NCBI GenBank assembly: GCA_019638835.1 | Contig: JAHBTC010000018.1 | Coordinates: forward strand, 1-34,036 | DNA from: Fimbriimonadaceae bacterium | GTDB taxonomy: Bacteria > Armatimonadota > Fimbriimonadia > Fimbriimonadales > Fimbriimonadaceae | Direction: 5' to 3' | Length of the DNA: 34,036 bases | Shown: one piece after another, positions 1-8,041 of the stretch | Position numbering within the stretch: the first letter of the stretch is position 1 | How the letters are laid out: each line of letters begins with the position of its first letter | The notes under the pieces: generated by a model | Seen by the model: the letters and a program-made list of their open reading frames with translations, nothing else | Databases searched by the model: none | What the model was told of the DNA's origin: nothing | Program-made: the position numbers and the translations under genes

Positions 1-1
1 T

Positions 2-316
2 CCGGTCTCATTGACACCAGAAGATGTCGTTCTGCTGGAAAGCCGATTGCCAAGGCACAATGACGTCGCATTGCGACTTACCGTGACGTCCATCATCGTA
101 AAGGAAACGTCGCGCGACGGCTACCTTCACCTAAGTGAGACCCCTGAGTCCAATCCGAAGCAGCCAACTAAGCCGCCGGTTTCGTCACCCGAAAGTTCAG
201 ACAACTTTATTGGACCGCGACGCTCAAAGGTGCCTCCAGGGGCTAGCCGCTTATTTGAGCCTGCAATTGGGCCAATTGAGCCTGATAACGTTGAACTGCC
301 TGATCCATCGCAGTGA
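2..316 (+). other. Open frame at left edge, possible 3' end of a gene convergent with fliD
   Basis: A plus-strand frame is open from the first bases to a TGA at 314-316, so it would end inside the antisense of the fliD 3' end (74 bp overlap). Its first part (VALRLTVTSIIVKETSRDGYL) reads like ordinary protein and is followed by a Pro/Ser-rich tail. No family is recognised and no start codon with a ribosome-binding site is visible. On the minus strand, positions 1-242 downstream of the fliD stop show only short frames, none resembling FliS. This may be a real C-terminus of a gene lying to the left, or chance. Confidence 0.25.
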
Positions 317-2495
317 ACCGCGCCCGGAGCGTGATTTCGCGCAACTCCAACTGTGCCTGCAGATTCTCAATCGAGCGATCAACGTCGGCAATCTGAGCCG
401 TAATTCCATCGTCGGTTGCTTTGAACAGACCGCTAACCGAGTCCGTGAAGTTGTTCACTTGATTTGCCATCGTGGACGCAAGTCCGGGGCTAAATGAAAC
501 GGTGCCAATGACACCGAGAGTGTTCCCGGTATAGCGGAGTTGAAGGCCATCCGTAGTCGCATTGTTCGCCTTGCCAGTCAATAGGTTTCCACTTCCTGTC
601 GTGGCTTCTCCATTGATGGTTCCCGCGACATCAACACCAGTTTCTTCCGTGCCGCCAGTCGTTCCTAGACCAGAATTGTCGTCGGCCGAGTCGAGGTTGC
701 TTACCGCCGTGAATCGGCCTGGCGAACCAAGAACCTTCGATTCGATGATGAGAGCATCCCCGACGACGGTCGCCGTAATGTAATCGCGGAGGCGCGAATC
801 GCTATTGATTGCATTGGCGAGTTGCGTCCTTGTCATTCCCGAACTCACGTCGAAGAGAATCTCCTTGTTCCCGAAGACCGCGCCGCCAAAAGTGAGTGTT
901 TCGCCACCGGCGTTCACCGCACCGGTACCGGCGGCACCCGTATTCTTGTGAAGCGTGGGAAGTTGAGTGATTTCGACTGAGACTCCACTGAGGTTCTGCG
1001 TCTTGGCACTTCCGGTGATGTAGGTCAAGTCAGGTGTGCTGGTGGAACCTACGTCAGTAAATAACTTGATCACGGCTTGCGGATTGGTTTCGAGGGCCGC
1101 CATCAGTTTGGATTCGTCAAGGGTCAACTTCCCGTCAGTGCTTCGACTAAAGCCGATTTGCGTCAGGTCCGCGTATTCGCCTGTGCCCACATTTGCGCGT
1201 CGCGTAAATAGCATGTCGGCCAACTTATCGGTCACTTGCCGGGCGATCGGGTCACCAAAAAGCGGCCCCGACTGGAATGTCTCGGAGTCGAATTGACTGT
1301 TATCGCGTACGTACTGATCCAGACTGTTGTAGCCCGTAACGAACGCTTTCACCGTATCGAGGATCGTTGCCGTGTCGCGCGCGATCGATATGGTCGTTGT
1401 TTTTGGCGTCGTCGCGTCTGCGTCCTTTAGCGTCATCGTCACGCCCGCAACAACCCCGGTGACGGTGTTGGTGTCGCTGGTCAACGCAATACCATCCACC
1501 GTAAACTCGGCATCCTGGGCGGCGGAGATCTGATTTGTAAAGCCTCGCTGGAGCACACCAAGGGTTTCTAACGCCCCGCCCGAATCGCTGAGCAAAGACT
1601 CCACATTAGTGCCGCTCAGTTCCAGATAGGACTTGGTGCTTCCGTTCTTTGTCTCGGACTTGACCGTTGCACTCACTCCGCCCGCAGCAACGTTGATCTT
1701 CGCCGCCAACGAATCAAGGGTATCCGTGTCCCAATCGAAATTGACTGTATTCCCGCCAACGGAAAAAGATCCGGCACCGGTGCGGCCCGTAAGGGTGTTG
1801 AGCGTTGCGCTTCCATCGGTAAACTTCAAGGACTTCGCAAGATCCGCTCCGGTAGCGTCGCGCAAAGTCGTCCCGCCGCCGATGAGGCCAAGATTCGCCG
1901 CGACCGTTCCGGTGATGTCGGCAAAAGAGATGGAGTTCGACTTACCGGTTGAGGATGCGCTTAGGCTGAGGTATGCCTGCCCGTTCGCGCCATTCACCAC
2001 CGTCGCTGAGACACCCGCACCTTTCGAATTGATCTTTCCGGCGATCGCGGTCAACGAATCGGTCGTTTCGATGGTGATCAATTTCCCATTAACAGATATC
2101 TCACCCGCGTATCCGAGTTCGGCGGTGCCCGAGGATTGAGCCGAGCCGGTCGCTCGGTGTATCTTTGCGAGCTTTGATATCGCTAACTCGAACGAACCTG
2201 GTGTCGCGGAAGCGTCGCTCGAAACAGTCGCGACAGAATCGGATGAAGATGTGGCTTTGACAGGGCTAAACGTGGACGCGTTCCGTAGTGAATTCAGGTT
2301 TGCGCCGACGGCACTGGTTCGCGAGCGTAACTCGCTATAGAGCGATTGTTGATTCTGGAACTGAAGGCGACGAGTTTGGAGTCGCTGCAACGGAATCTGT
2401 TCAATCTGTAGGAGACGCGAGACAATGGATTCGGTGTCAATCCCCGAACCGAGTCCGGAGAAAGAAATCCCCGACAAACTTCCATTGATACTCAT
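243..2495 (-). CDS. fliD: Flagellar hook-associated protein 2 (filament cap, FliD)
   Basis: FliD caps the flagellar filament and inserts flagellin subunits at the growing tip, outside the cell. The N-terminus carries the FliD_N pattern GLGSGIDTESIVSRLLQIE at about residues 15-33, followed by a heptad-rich helix. The C-terminus is a coiled-coil helix (about residues 695-750) typical of FliD_C. At 750 aa it is much longer than the common 450-500 aa form. The middle contains repeated flagellin_IN-like units, for example around residues 130-180 and 240-295, and a related segment near 530-595, so the variable outer domains are expanded. The ATG follows GGAG at about 9 nt. It lies 75 bp downstream of the HDOD gene on the same strand and may share its transcript. 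No fliS or flagellin gene is visible in the 242 bases beyond. Confidence 0.95.
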   Translation of the reverse strand: MSINGSLSGISFSGLGSGIDTESIVSRLLQIEQIPLQRLQTRRLQFQNQQSLYSELRSRTSAVGANLNSLRNASTFSPVKATSSSDSVATVSSDASATPGSFELAISKLAKIHRATGSAQSSGTAELGYAGEISVNGKLITIETTDSLTAIAGKINSKGAGVSATVVNGANGQAYLSLSASSTGKSNSISFADITGTVAANLGLIGGGTTLRDATGADLAKSLKFTDGSATLNTLTGRTGAGSFSVGGNTVNFDWDTDTLDSLAAKINVAAGGVSATVKSETKNGSTKSYLELSGTNVESLLSDSGGALETLGVLQRGFTNQISAAQDAEFTVDGIALTSDTNTVTGVVAGVTMTLKDADATTPKTTTISIARDTATILDTVKAFVTGYNSLDQYVRDNSQFDSETFQSGPLFGDPIARQVTDKLADMLFTRRANVGTGEYADLTQIGFSRSTDGKLTLDESKLMAALETNPQAVIKLFTDVGSTSTPDLTYITGSAKTQNLSGVSVEITQLPTLHKNTGAAGTGAVNAGGETLTFGGAVFGNKEILFDVSSGMTRTQLANAINSDSRLRDYITATVVGDALIIESKVLGSPGRFTAVSNLDSADDNSGLGTTGGTEETGVDVAGTINGEATTGSGNLLTGKANNATTDGLQLRYTGNTLGVIGTVSFSPGLASTMANQVNNFTDSVSGLFKATDDGITAQIADVDRSIENLQAQLELREITLRARFTAMDQAVQRYQAQLAQLQAQISG

Positions 2496-2570
2496 AACTT
2501 AGGTCTCCACTTTTCGTGATTTTCGGCACAGATTGACGCTTTTTCAAACGGCAAACTGACCGGGATTCTG

Positions 2571-3449
2571 TTAGTCTGCGACGTTGACGGCCTTTGCCTT
2601 TTCTATGTCGCCCTTTACTTCTTCCGTAATTTCGTTGAACTGCTCTTCCGTAAGGCCTGACCAACCCACGATGTTCGGATCGAAGGGATACCGTGCGTCA
2701 ATATCGGGCTCATCCGGGTTGACGATACGATTCACGATTCGGTCTGCGAGGTGAACGCAGGCCACCGATGGGGTCAAGTCTTCCGCACCGATCTCGCCAT
2801 CATGGAGACGAATCATGGATACAAGGTCAGCAGGGAAAGACCACCTTTCGCCAAGCGATGCACCAAGTTCTGCATGAGTGGTGCCGAGCACTTGTCGCTC
2901 CACATGATGCAGGGGGAGAGCGAGCCGCCGGCTTCGCGTGATGACTTCGGTGTACGGGATGTTGAACAGAGTGAGAAGGAACAGTTGCCCGATGTCGTGA
3001 AGGAGTCCGCCGACAAGCGCGGTTTCAACGACCGTGTTGCTCAGTCCCTTCGCTTTTGCGATACGGGTTGCGCAACTCGCACTAGCAAAGGATGATTCCC
3101 AAGCGGATTTCTGGATCGCCTGAATGCGAGGAGACGTCGAACTCAATGCGTTCAATACGCCGATGCTTAGGGTCACATTACGCAGTTGATTCATTCCCAG
3201 AATCGTGATTGCCTGAGTAATGCTCGTGACCTGACGGGCCATACCGAAGTACGGGCTATTGACTGTCTTCAAGACTTTGCTGGTGATAGCGGCGTCACCC
3301 GTGATGATGCGCTCAATCTGACTTGCGCTTGCGTCCCCCTCTTCGATGGACTTGACCACCCGCAGAACTGTGGTTGGCATCGCCGGAAGGTCCACCATCG
3401 CCTTCTCAATGTATCGCCGCAATAAGAAATTTTCCGATCGAATCGCCAT
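2571..3449 (-). CDS. HDOD-domain signalling protein
   Basis: This 292-aa protein is an HDOD domain over most of its length. Seen in sequence: the opening MVDLPAMPTTVLRVVKSIEE, the IITGDAAITSKVLKTVNSPY segment, the TQAITILGMNQLRNVTLSIGV segment, and the HD-like core GGLLHDIGQL near residues 147-156. HDOD proteins resemble HD-GYP proteins but usually lack phosphohydrolase activity and act as signalling scaffolds, often in motility or chemotaxis. No receiver, GGDEF or EAL domain is attached. It is upstream of fliD on the same strand with a 75 bp gap, which suggests a motility role by association. The start is an ATG preceded by a weak purine-rich stretch. The function is inferred from family only. 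Confidence 0.88.
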   Translation of the reverse strand: MAIRSENFLLRRYIEKAMVDLPAMPTTVLRVVKSIEEGDASASQIERIITGDAAITSKVLKTVNSPYFGMARQVTSITQAITILGMNQLRNVTLSIGVLNALSSTSPRIQAIQKSAWESSFASASCATRIAKAKGLSNTVVETALVGGLLHDIGQLFLLTLFNIPYTEVITRSRRLALPLHHVERQVLGTTHAELGASLGERWSFPADLVSMIRLHDGEIGAEDLTPSVACVHLADRIVNRIVNPDEPDIDARYPFDPNIVGWSGLTEEQFNEITEEVKGDIEKAKAVNVAD

Positions 3450-3553
3450 CTCGTCGTCCCTAACGATTTGGTCATGAAACCAAGTCGCCCTATCCCGAAG
3501 CCCAAGCCCGGTATCTCAATGTTTGGCTGTTCGTTCCGGAATCCTCACGGTGA

Positions 3554-4387
3554 TTGTCAGGTTTGTCAAACTTCGGTGTGCCTCCCCCGCGACTCATTGC
3601 CGTTGACCTGGACGGAACGCTTCTTACTCCGGACCGGCTACCTCATCCCCGCTCTGTAGAGGCTCTTTTAGAAGCACAAGGCAAGGGAGTCAGCGTAGTG
3701 CTGGCAAGTGGACGGGCCCTTCGCACCATTCAGCCAATCGCAAGTGAGACCGGAATCCACGGACCGATTGTGAGCGCGAACGGAGCCTATGTCGTGGCAT
3801 CGGATGAAACTGTGGTGGTAGATGAATGCCTCTCACCAAGCATCGTGGAGGGTCTTATTGCTCTGGCCCAAAACCAAGGGGTCCATGTGAACGGTTACAC
3901 CGCTTCCGAGGTATTAATGAGCAAGGCCGGCTACTACCACGACCTCTACCGAGAGAGGACTGGCTTGCGTGATTCTCCCGTTGTCGGTTACGAAGGGATG
4001 CAGGCAAGGCCACTGACGAAACTTCTCTACTTTGCGGAGCCCGAAGTGATCGAATCGCTACTCCCAGAACTTTCGAAGATGTCAAAAGGGGGCGCCGAAA
4101 TCGTGCGCAGCGAGGCGGACTACGTAGAGTTCCTCCCGTATGGCATTACGAAAGGCACAGGCCTGACTCGCCTCGCTGACAGTATGGGAATTGTGAGGAC
4201 GGAGGTCGCCGCCATTGGCGACTACTACAACGATTGGGAGATGTTGGAGTGGGCGGGCTACTCGGGCGCGATGGCTGGAGCCCCCGCAGATATACGGGCG
4301 AAGGTTGATTTTGTGGCCCCTAGCAATGTTGACGGGGGCGTCGCTGACTTTGTGGCGTCGGCAATGAACCTAGAGCGGGTGCTATAA
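3554..4387 (+). CDS. HAD-superfamily phosphatase, Cof/sugar-phosphatase type
   Basis: A cytoplasmic HAD hydrolase of the Cof-type IIB group, which dephosphorylates small sugar phosphates or nucleotides. All four HAD motifs are visible: motif I DLDGTLLTPD near residues 18-27 (nucleophile and acid aspartates), motif II in VVLASGRA near 48-55, the motif III lysine in GITKGTGL, and motif IV GDYYND with both acidic residues. The cap domain lies between II and III, as in type II HADs. Length (about 277 aa) is normal. The start is uncertain: TTG at 3554, TTG at 3563 and GTG at 3575 are all in frame and none has a clear ribosome-binding site. It is followed after 26 bp by the secreted Ig-like gene, so it may head that operon. 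The substrate cannot be told from sequence. Confidence 0.88.
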   Translation: MSGLSNFGVPPPRLIAVDLDGTLLTPDRLPHPRSVEALLEAQGKGVSVVLASGRALRTIQPIASETGIHGPIVSANGAYVVASDETVVVDECLSPSIVEGLIALAQNQGVHVNGYTASEVLMSKAGYYHDLYRERTGLRDSPVVGYEGMQARPLTKLLYFAEPEVIESLLPELSKMSKGGAEIVRSEADYVEFLPYGITKGTGLTRLADSMGIVRTEVAAIGDYYNDWEMLEWAGYSGAMAGAPADIRAKVDFVAPSNVDGGVADFVASAMNLERVL

Positions 4388-4413
4388 TCGTCCGACTCTT
4401 GAGAGAGGTACCT

Positions 4414-5394
4414 ATGAGAAGTTTGATCCTGTTGGCAACCATTGGACTGGCCGCCGCCGCACTTCCGGCGACGATCACCGTGACGAAACCGACGGAGGGC
4501 GACTTCTTGGGTCGGAACAACACCGTCCAGTTCAACATCGTGAATTCCAATCGGGAGGCAACTGTTGTTGTGACCGCCACGTTCACGGCGAACCCCGCGA
4601 TCCAAATCCGTCAAGAGCGTAAGTTCACCCCAGACGGCGATGGCAAGATTAGCGGATCGATCCCCCTCAACTTCTCAGAAAGTTCCCCGCAGGGTGCCTA
4701 CACAATCAACGTGGTGGCGACCGAGCCCAACAACTCGTACAACACCGTTCCGCCAATCAATGTGACGGTGGACGTGCGAAACCCGAAGATCGTTGACTTT
4801 AACCCGATCGACGGCGCGTTCGTAAGCGGAATCGTTCCGATTCGCGCAACGTTAGACGAGGACAACATCAAGGAGTGGCGCGTTCGCGTTGCCTCTGCGG
4901 ACATCCCCAACAATAGCGGTACGACGCGCGATGTGGAAGTGATGTGGGATACGTCGGCGATCTTGACTGACGGGCCCCAAAGCATCGAACTTCGAGTCGA
5001 CGACGAGGCGACCAACTCACTCGTCCGATCCGCAACGGTCACAGTGGATCGACGTCCGCCGACAACGACAATTCTCGCGCCCGCGAACAACTCGACGATT
5101 CCGCCGACCGCATCTGTCGCGGTCGTCATGACGATCTCTGATCAGTTCGCAAATAGCGTCGACAGCACCGGAATCGACGTCATCATTCAGACGCTTGATG
5201 GACGATTCTTCGGTCGGGTGAGCCGACGCAGCGCACGACAAGATGGAAGCCGCGTAGTTTGGACAGGGCGACTACGAAGCAACCGAGTTCTGCCCAACCA
5301 ATTCAAAATTGTCGTTCGAACGGTGGACAAAGCGGGTAACACCGGAACCGTCCAGGAAGTTCTGGTGCGCCTTTCGGGCCGGGGTCGTCGGTAA
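4414..5394 (+). CDS. Secreted Ig-like-domain protein
   Basis: A 326-aa exported protein. The ATG at 4414 is preferred over an in-frame TTG at 4399 because GAGAGG lies 5 nt upstream and the product then begins with a clean signal peptide (MRSLILLATIGLAAAALPA). The mature part reads as two or three beta-sandwich modules of Ig/Big type: TITVTKPTEGDFLG near the start, PKIVDFNPIDGAFVSGIVPI in the middle, and PPTTTILAPANNSTIPPTA in the last third, each opening a new domain. The C-terminal domain ends in a basic tail (SGRGRR). There is no catalytic motif. The following two genes encode an outer-membrane barrel and a secreted caspase-fold protein, suggesting one envelope-located assembly. The function is unknown. 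Confidence 0.75.
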   Translation: MRSLILLATIGLAAAALPATITVTKPTEGDFLGRNNTVQFNIVNSNREATVVVTATFTANPAIQIRQERKFTPDGDGKISGSIPLNFSESSPQGAYTINVVATEPNNSYNTVPPINVTVDVRNPKIVDFNPIDGAFVSGIVPIRATLDEDNIKEWRVRVASADIPNNSGTTRDVEVMWDTSAILTDGPQSIELRVDDEATNSLVRSATVTVDRRPPTTTILAPANNSTIPPTASVAVVMTISDQFANSVDSTGIDVIIQTLDGRFFGRVSRRSARQDGSRVVWTGRLRSNRVLPNQFKIVVRTVDKAGNTGTVQEVLVRLSGRGRR

Positions 5395-5398
5395 GACG

Positions 5399-5416
5399 GC
5401 CTCCGGAGAGGCTTTC
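5399..5416 (+). terminator. Weak hairpin with short T-rich tail between operon genes
   Basis: GCCTC (5399-5403) pairs with GAGGC (5408-5412) around a CGGA loop and is followed by TTTCTC. It lies 4 bp after the Ig-like gene stop. The stem is only 5 bp and the U-tract is interrupted, so it could attenuate rather than end transcription before the barrel gene. Confidence 0.35.
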
Positions 5417-5454
5417 TCGGTACAAAATCAGTCAGTTATTCTAAGGAAACAGCA

Positions 5455-6600
5455 ATGGTAACCAATCAAGCACGGATGCGTTGGATCGCTTTGGCGGTAG
5501 CCAGCACCGCATCGACATTTGCGCTGGGTCAGATTCCTGACCTTTTGAACGCGTTGGATGCGGGCGGGCGCGCGATGGGCGTCGGAGGCGCGTTTGGCGT
5601 CACGGACACCGCGACAACTTCGGTGCTTCAGAATCCCGCATCGCTTGGCTTCGTGAACTCCACCCAAGTTGGCCTCAACTTCCGCAACTTACCGACCAGT
5701 TCCCGCATTGTTGGTGGCAACTTCAACAATCCAGTTTCGATTGGTGATAATCAGTTCGGTAAGCGTGCGGTTTCGCACTTCGGATTTGTCACCCCGATGG
5801 CGGGAGGCGCCTTTGGGATCAGTTACACCATCGGCGGGTATATCAACGACACCCGCACCGGAACAAATTTGGACAACGGATTGCTCCGAGTAGACAACTA
5901 CTCAGAATCGCTTCGAGCCCAGACTGACTTCTTTACGTTCTCGTACGGGCGCAATCAGGGTTCGGTCAACTGGGGATTCGGCGTTGTTCTTGCGAACCAA
6001 TACGTTGCGAACGATCGCTCGTTCGTTTTGATTGACCCGCAAAACAACCAACAGGTCGGTTCTTCTCAAACCAACCTCTCCGGAAACGGGACGGGAATCG
6101 GCGCGGTCGCTGGCGTGCAAATCGTCCCGGAAACTAACCCGAACATTTCCTATGCATTGAGCGTGCGAACGCCGATCAATCTCACCGGGAACGCTTCGAC
6201 AAGTTCGTACATTGATCGGGTACCGGGAAGGGCGTCTTTTGGATTCGTTTTGCGCAATGACGCGGCCGGTCAGGACCAGGACTTCTTGGTTTACGGATTT
6301 CAAGCCGACTATTACTTCGGCGGCCAAGACAACAAGGTTCTTTCCCGTAAGAATCACTTGGTGTTTGGCGCCGGGGCTGAATACAACATGCATCGCTGGA
6401 ACGCTCGTTGGCCAATCCGGGTTGGGTTTGCCGCCGTCCCTAGCGGAGGCAACGGATTTGAAGAGCGCAACGCCTTCACATTCGGACTTGGTTACCGGCC
6501 CAACGGTGGACGGTTCGGCATTGACTTGAACTTCGCTTCACCAGGCGGTGGACCGATAGATATGTCACTCGGCCTTAACTACACACTCAAGGGCAACTGA
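5455..6600 (+). CDS. Outer-membrane beta-barrel protein, PorV/FadL-like
   Basis: A 381-aa predicted outer-membrane protein. It has a signal peptide (WIALAVASTASTFALGQ) and then a motif shared by PorV/PorQ and UPF0164/FadL-type barrels: LDAGGRAMGVGGAFGVTDTA followed by the ASLGF turn, near residues 34-65. The rest alternates hydrophobic and polar residues as in beta strands, is rich in Gly/Asn, and has no helices or long hydrophobic runs. The last strand motif (SLGLNYTLKGN) resembles a barrel end. The ATG is preceded by AAGGAAACAG. It is 4 bp upstream of the caspase-fold gene, so the two are probably translated together. Possible roles are transport of hydrophobic compounds or anchoring of secreted partners; the sequence does not decide. 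Confidence 0.78.
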   Translation: MVTNQARMRWIALAVASTASTFALGQIPDLLNALDAGGRAMGVGGAFGVTDTATTSVLQNPASLGFVNSTQVGLNFRNLPTSSRIVGGNFNNPVSIGDNQFGKRAVSHFGFVTPMAGGAFGISYTIGGYINDTRTGTNLDNGLLRVDNYSESLRAQTDFFTFSYGRNQGSVNWGFGVVLANQYVANDRSFVLIDPQNNQQVGSSQTNLSGNGTGIGAVAGVQIVPETNPNISYALSVRTPINLTGNASTSSYIDRVPGRASFGFVLRNDAAGQDQDFLVYGFQADYYFGGQDNKVLSRKNHLVFGAGAEYNMHRWNARWPIRVGFAAVPSGGNGFEERNAFTFGLGYRPNGGRFGIDLNFASPGGGPIDMSLGLNYTLKGN

Positions 6601-6604
6601 TTTC

Positions 6605-7942
6605 ATGAGGATTCTGCGGACAGTTTTCATCGCGGCGGGGTTGCTCACGGCAGCCTTGGGGGCCGCTCAATCTTGGCGAACGGCTTATGAGCAAGCCTTG
6701 ACAGCGGCGACTCAGAACAAGTGGGCCGAAGCGCGAGAAGGGTTTCTCAATGCGGTCGCGATGCGACCCGAAGATGTCAGCGATGCAACGGTCTTGCCCG
6801 GACCTCCGACGCAGCGAGATGTGTGGCGAGGCGGTTCACCCTACAGCCCTAACTTTGGGGCGGCATACTCGGCGTATCGCGCGGCACTCGCCGAATCCGA
6901 TGATGTTCCGCGACAGGGACTCCTCCAGACTGCGGCCATGGAGTTTGGCACCTTGCTCGACAAGGGACAACGATCAGCCGAAACCTTTTACTTCCTTCAT
7001 CAGATCTATGTGATCCTCAACGACGCCGCCATGCAGCGCGAAGTCGAGGAGCGACGCATGAATGCGCAAGTCATTTCCTGGAAAGTAGACACGTCGTTTC
7101 TTTCTCCCGAAGAAAAGTCTGCCCTAGCCCAATTGACAGGAACGGCTCAGCCGACTCAACCGACCCAACCCATCATTCCGGGCGATCCGACGACGACAAA
7201 CGTCAACCCGACCGTGCCGGTGAACGTGGCTGATCGTGTTCCGGTGAAGCCAAACAAGTACGCACTCGTGATCGGAAACAGCGAATCACTGATGACAAAC
7301 CAAGGGATGGAGTTTGCCACGAACGACGCCATGCTCATCCACGATACGCTGGTTCAACACGCTGGCTATGCCGACGACAACGTTATCGTAATCCAGAACG
7401 GTACGGCGGCCGATATCATGGCGCAGGCCACGGCTCTCGCCGAACGAATGGAGCAGGATGGAACGCTCGTCCTCTTCTTTGCCGGCGCTGGATTCAACAT
7501 TGATGGAAAGGATTATCTGGCCGGAGTGGACGCAACTAGCCCAACCGACACGAGCATGATGGTCGGCAAGGTGGACATGATGCGCCCGTTCATCGCGAAA
7601 GGTACGCAGGTGTTCATGTTCTTTGAAGTGCGTCGCCCCAATATGAGCGGTCGCTACTTTGGACAGGAGATTCCGCTCATTGGTTCGTTCTCACAAATGC
7701 AGGCAACGATTCCCGGTGGAGACGTATACGGTCTTGTTCGAAATGGATCGTTGAACGGAATTTTCGCTCGATCGATGGCGAATATCCTCGCCCTCTACCG
7801 AACGAACCAGGTGCCTCTTTCAGAGTACGGTTGGCAAGTCTTCAACGATATGCGGCGAGGTGGGTCGGCAACGACCGCCGCCGGTGGTTCCATGACTCCA
7901 ACTCTGCCCACCATTCGCAACATGGTCAACGGCAAGTTCTAG
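6605..7942 (+). CDS. Secreted TPR plus caspase-like (C14) protein, apparently catalytically dead
   Basis: A 445-aa exported protein: signal peptide (residues 1-21), TPR-like helices (about 24-150), a Pro/Thr-rich linker (about 178-210), then a caspase/metacaspase-like domain from about 216. The caspase fold is supported by KYALVIGNSESL (216-229), the FATNDAMLIHDTL segment, LVLFFAGAG (288-296) and DGKDYLAGVDAT. In active C14 peptidases the third of these reads like YYSGHG with the catalytic His; here that position is Ala295. The DACRS/N site with the catalytic Cys aligns with FFEVRRP (339-345), placing Val342 where Cys should be. It is therefore likely a pseudo-peptidase. It is 4 bp downstream of the barrel gene and ends before a strong hairpin terminator. 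Family identity is inferred from motif spacing; the role is unknown. Confidence 0.75.
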   Translation: MRILRTVFIAAGLLTAALGAAQSWRTAYEQALTAATQNKWAEAREGFLNAVAMRPEDVSDATVLPGPPTQRDVWRGGSPYSPNFGAAYSAYRAALAESDDVPRQGLLQTAAMEFGTLLDKGQRSAETFYFLHQIYVILNDAAMQREVEERRMNAQVISWKVDTSFLSPEEKSALAQLTGTAQPTQPTQPIIPGDPTTTNVNPTVPVNVADRVPVKPNKYALVIGNSESLMTNQGMEFATNDAMLIHDTLVQHAGYADDNVIVIQNGTAADIMAQATALAERMEQDGTLVLFFAGAGFNIDGKDYLAGVDATSPTDTSMMVGKVDMMRPFIAKGTQVFMFFEVRRPNMSGRYFGQEIPLIGSFSQMQATIPGGDVYGLVRNGSLNGIFARSMANILALYRTNQVPLSEYGWQVFNDMRRGGSATTAAGGSMTPTLPTIRNMVNGKF

Positions 7943-7976
7943 TCGAGGATTTCCGCTCAGAACTACTATCAAACGG

Positions 7977-8015
7977 CCCGTGCTACTCCTAAGGGGTGGC
8001 ACGGGTTGATTATTT
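7977..8015 (+). terminator. Intrinsic terminator after the caspase-like operon
   Basis: CCCGTGC (7977-7983) pairs exactly with GCACGGG (7999-8005), with additional CTCC/GGGG pairing possible inside the loop, followed by the T-rich TTGATTATTT. It starts 35 bp after the stop of the caspase-like gene and ends before the helix-hairpin-helix gene, so it probably closes the 3554-7942 transcript. Confidence 0.7.
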
Positions 8016-8041
8016 GCGGTAGAAACTACCGGGAGAGAGAG

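Noticed and set aside
1-242. FliS downstream of fliD
   Set aside because: The minus-strand frames in this stretch are short and none shows the FliS pattern.
1633-2139. A 168-codon plus-strand frame opposite fliD
   Set aside because: It is antisense to the repetitive middle of fliD, and no domain or ribosome-binding site supports it.
5455-7942. A type IX secretion PorU/PorV pair
   Set aside because: The caspase-like domain resembles C14, not the C25 gingipain type, lacks the catalytic residues, and no other type IX genes or C-terminal sorting domains are in the window.
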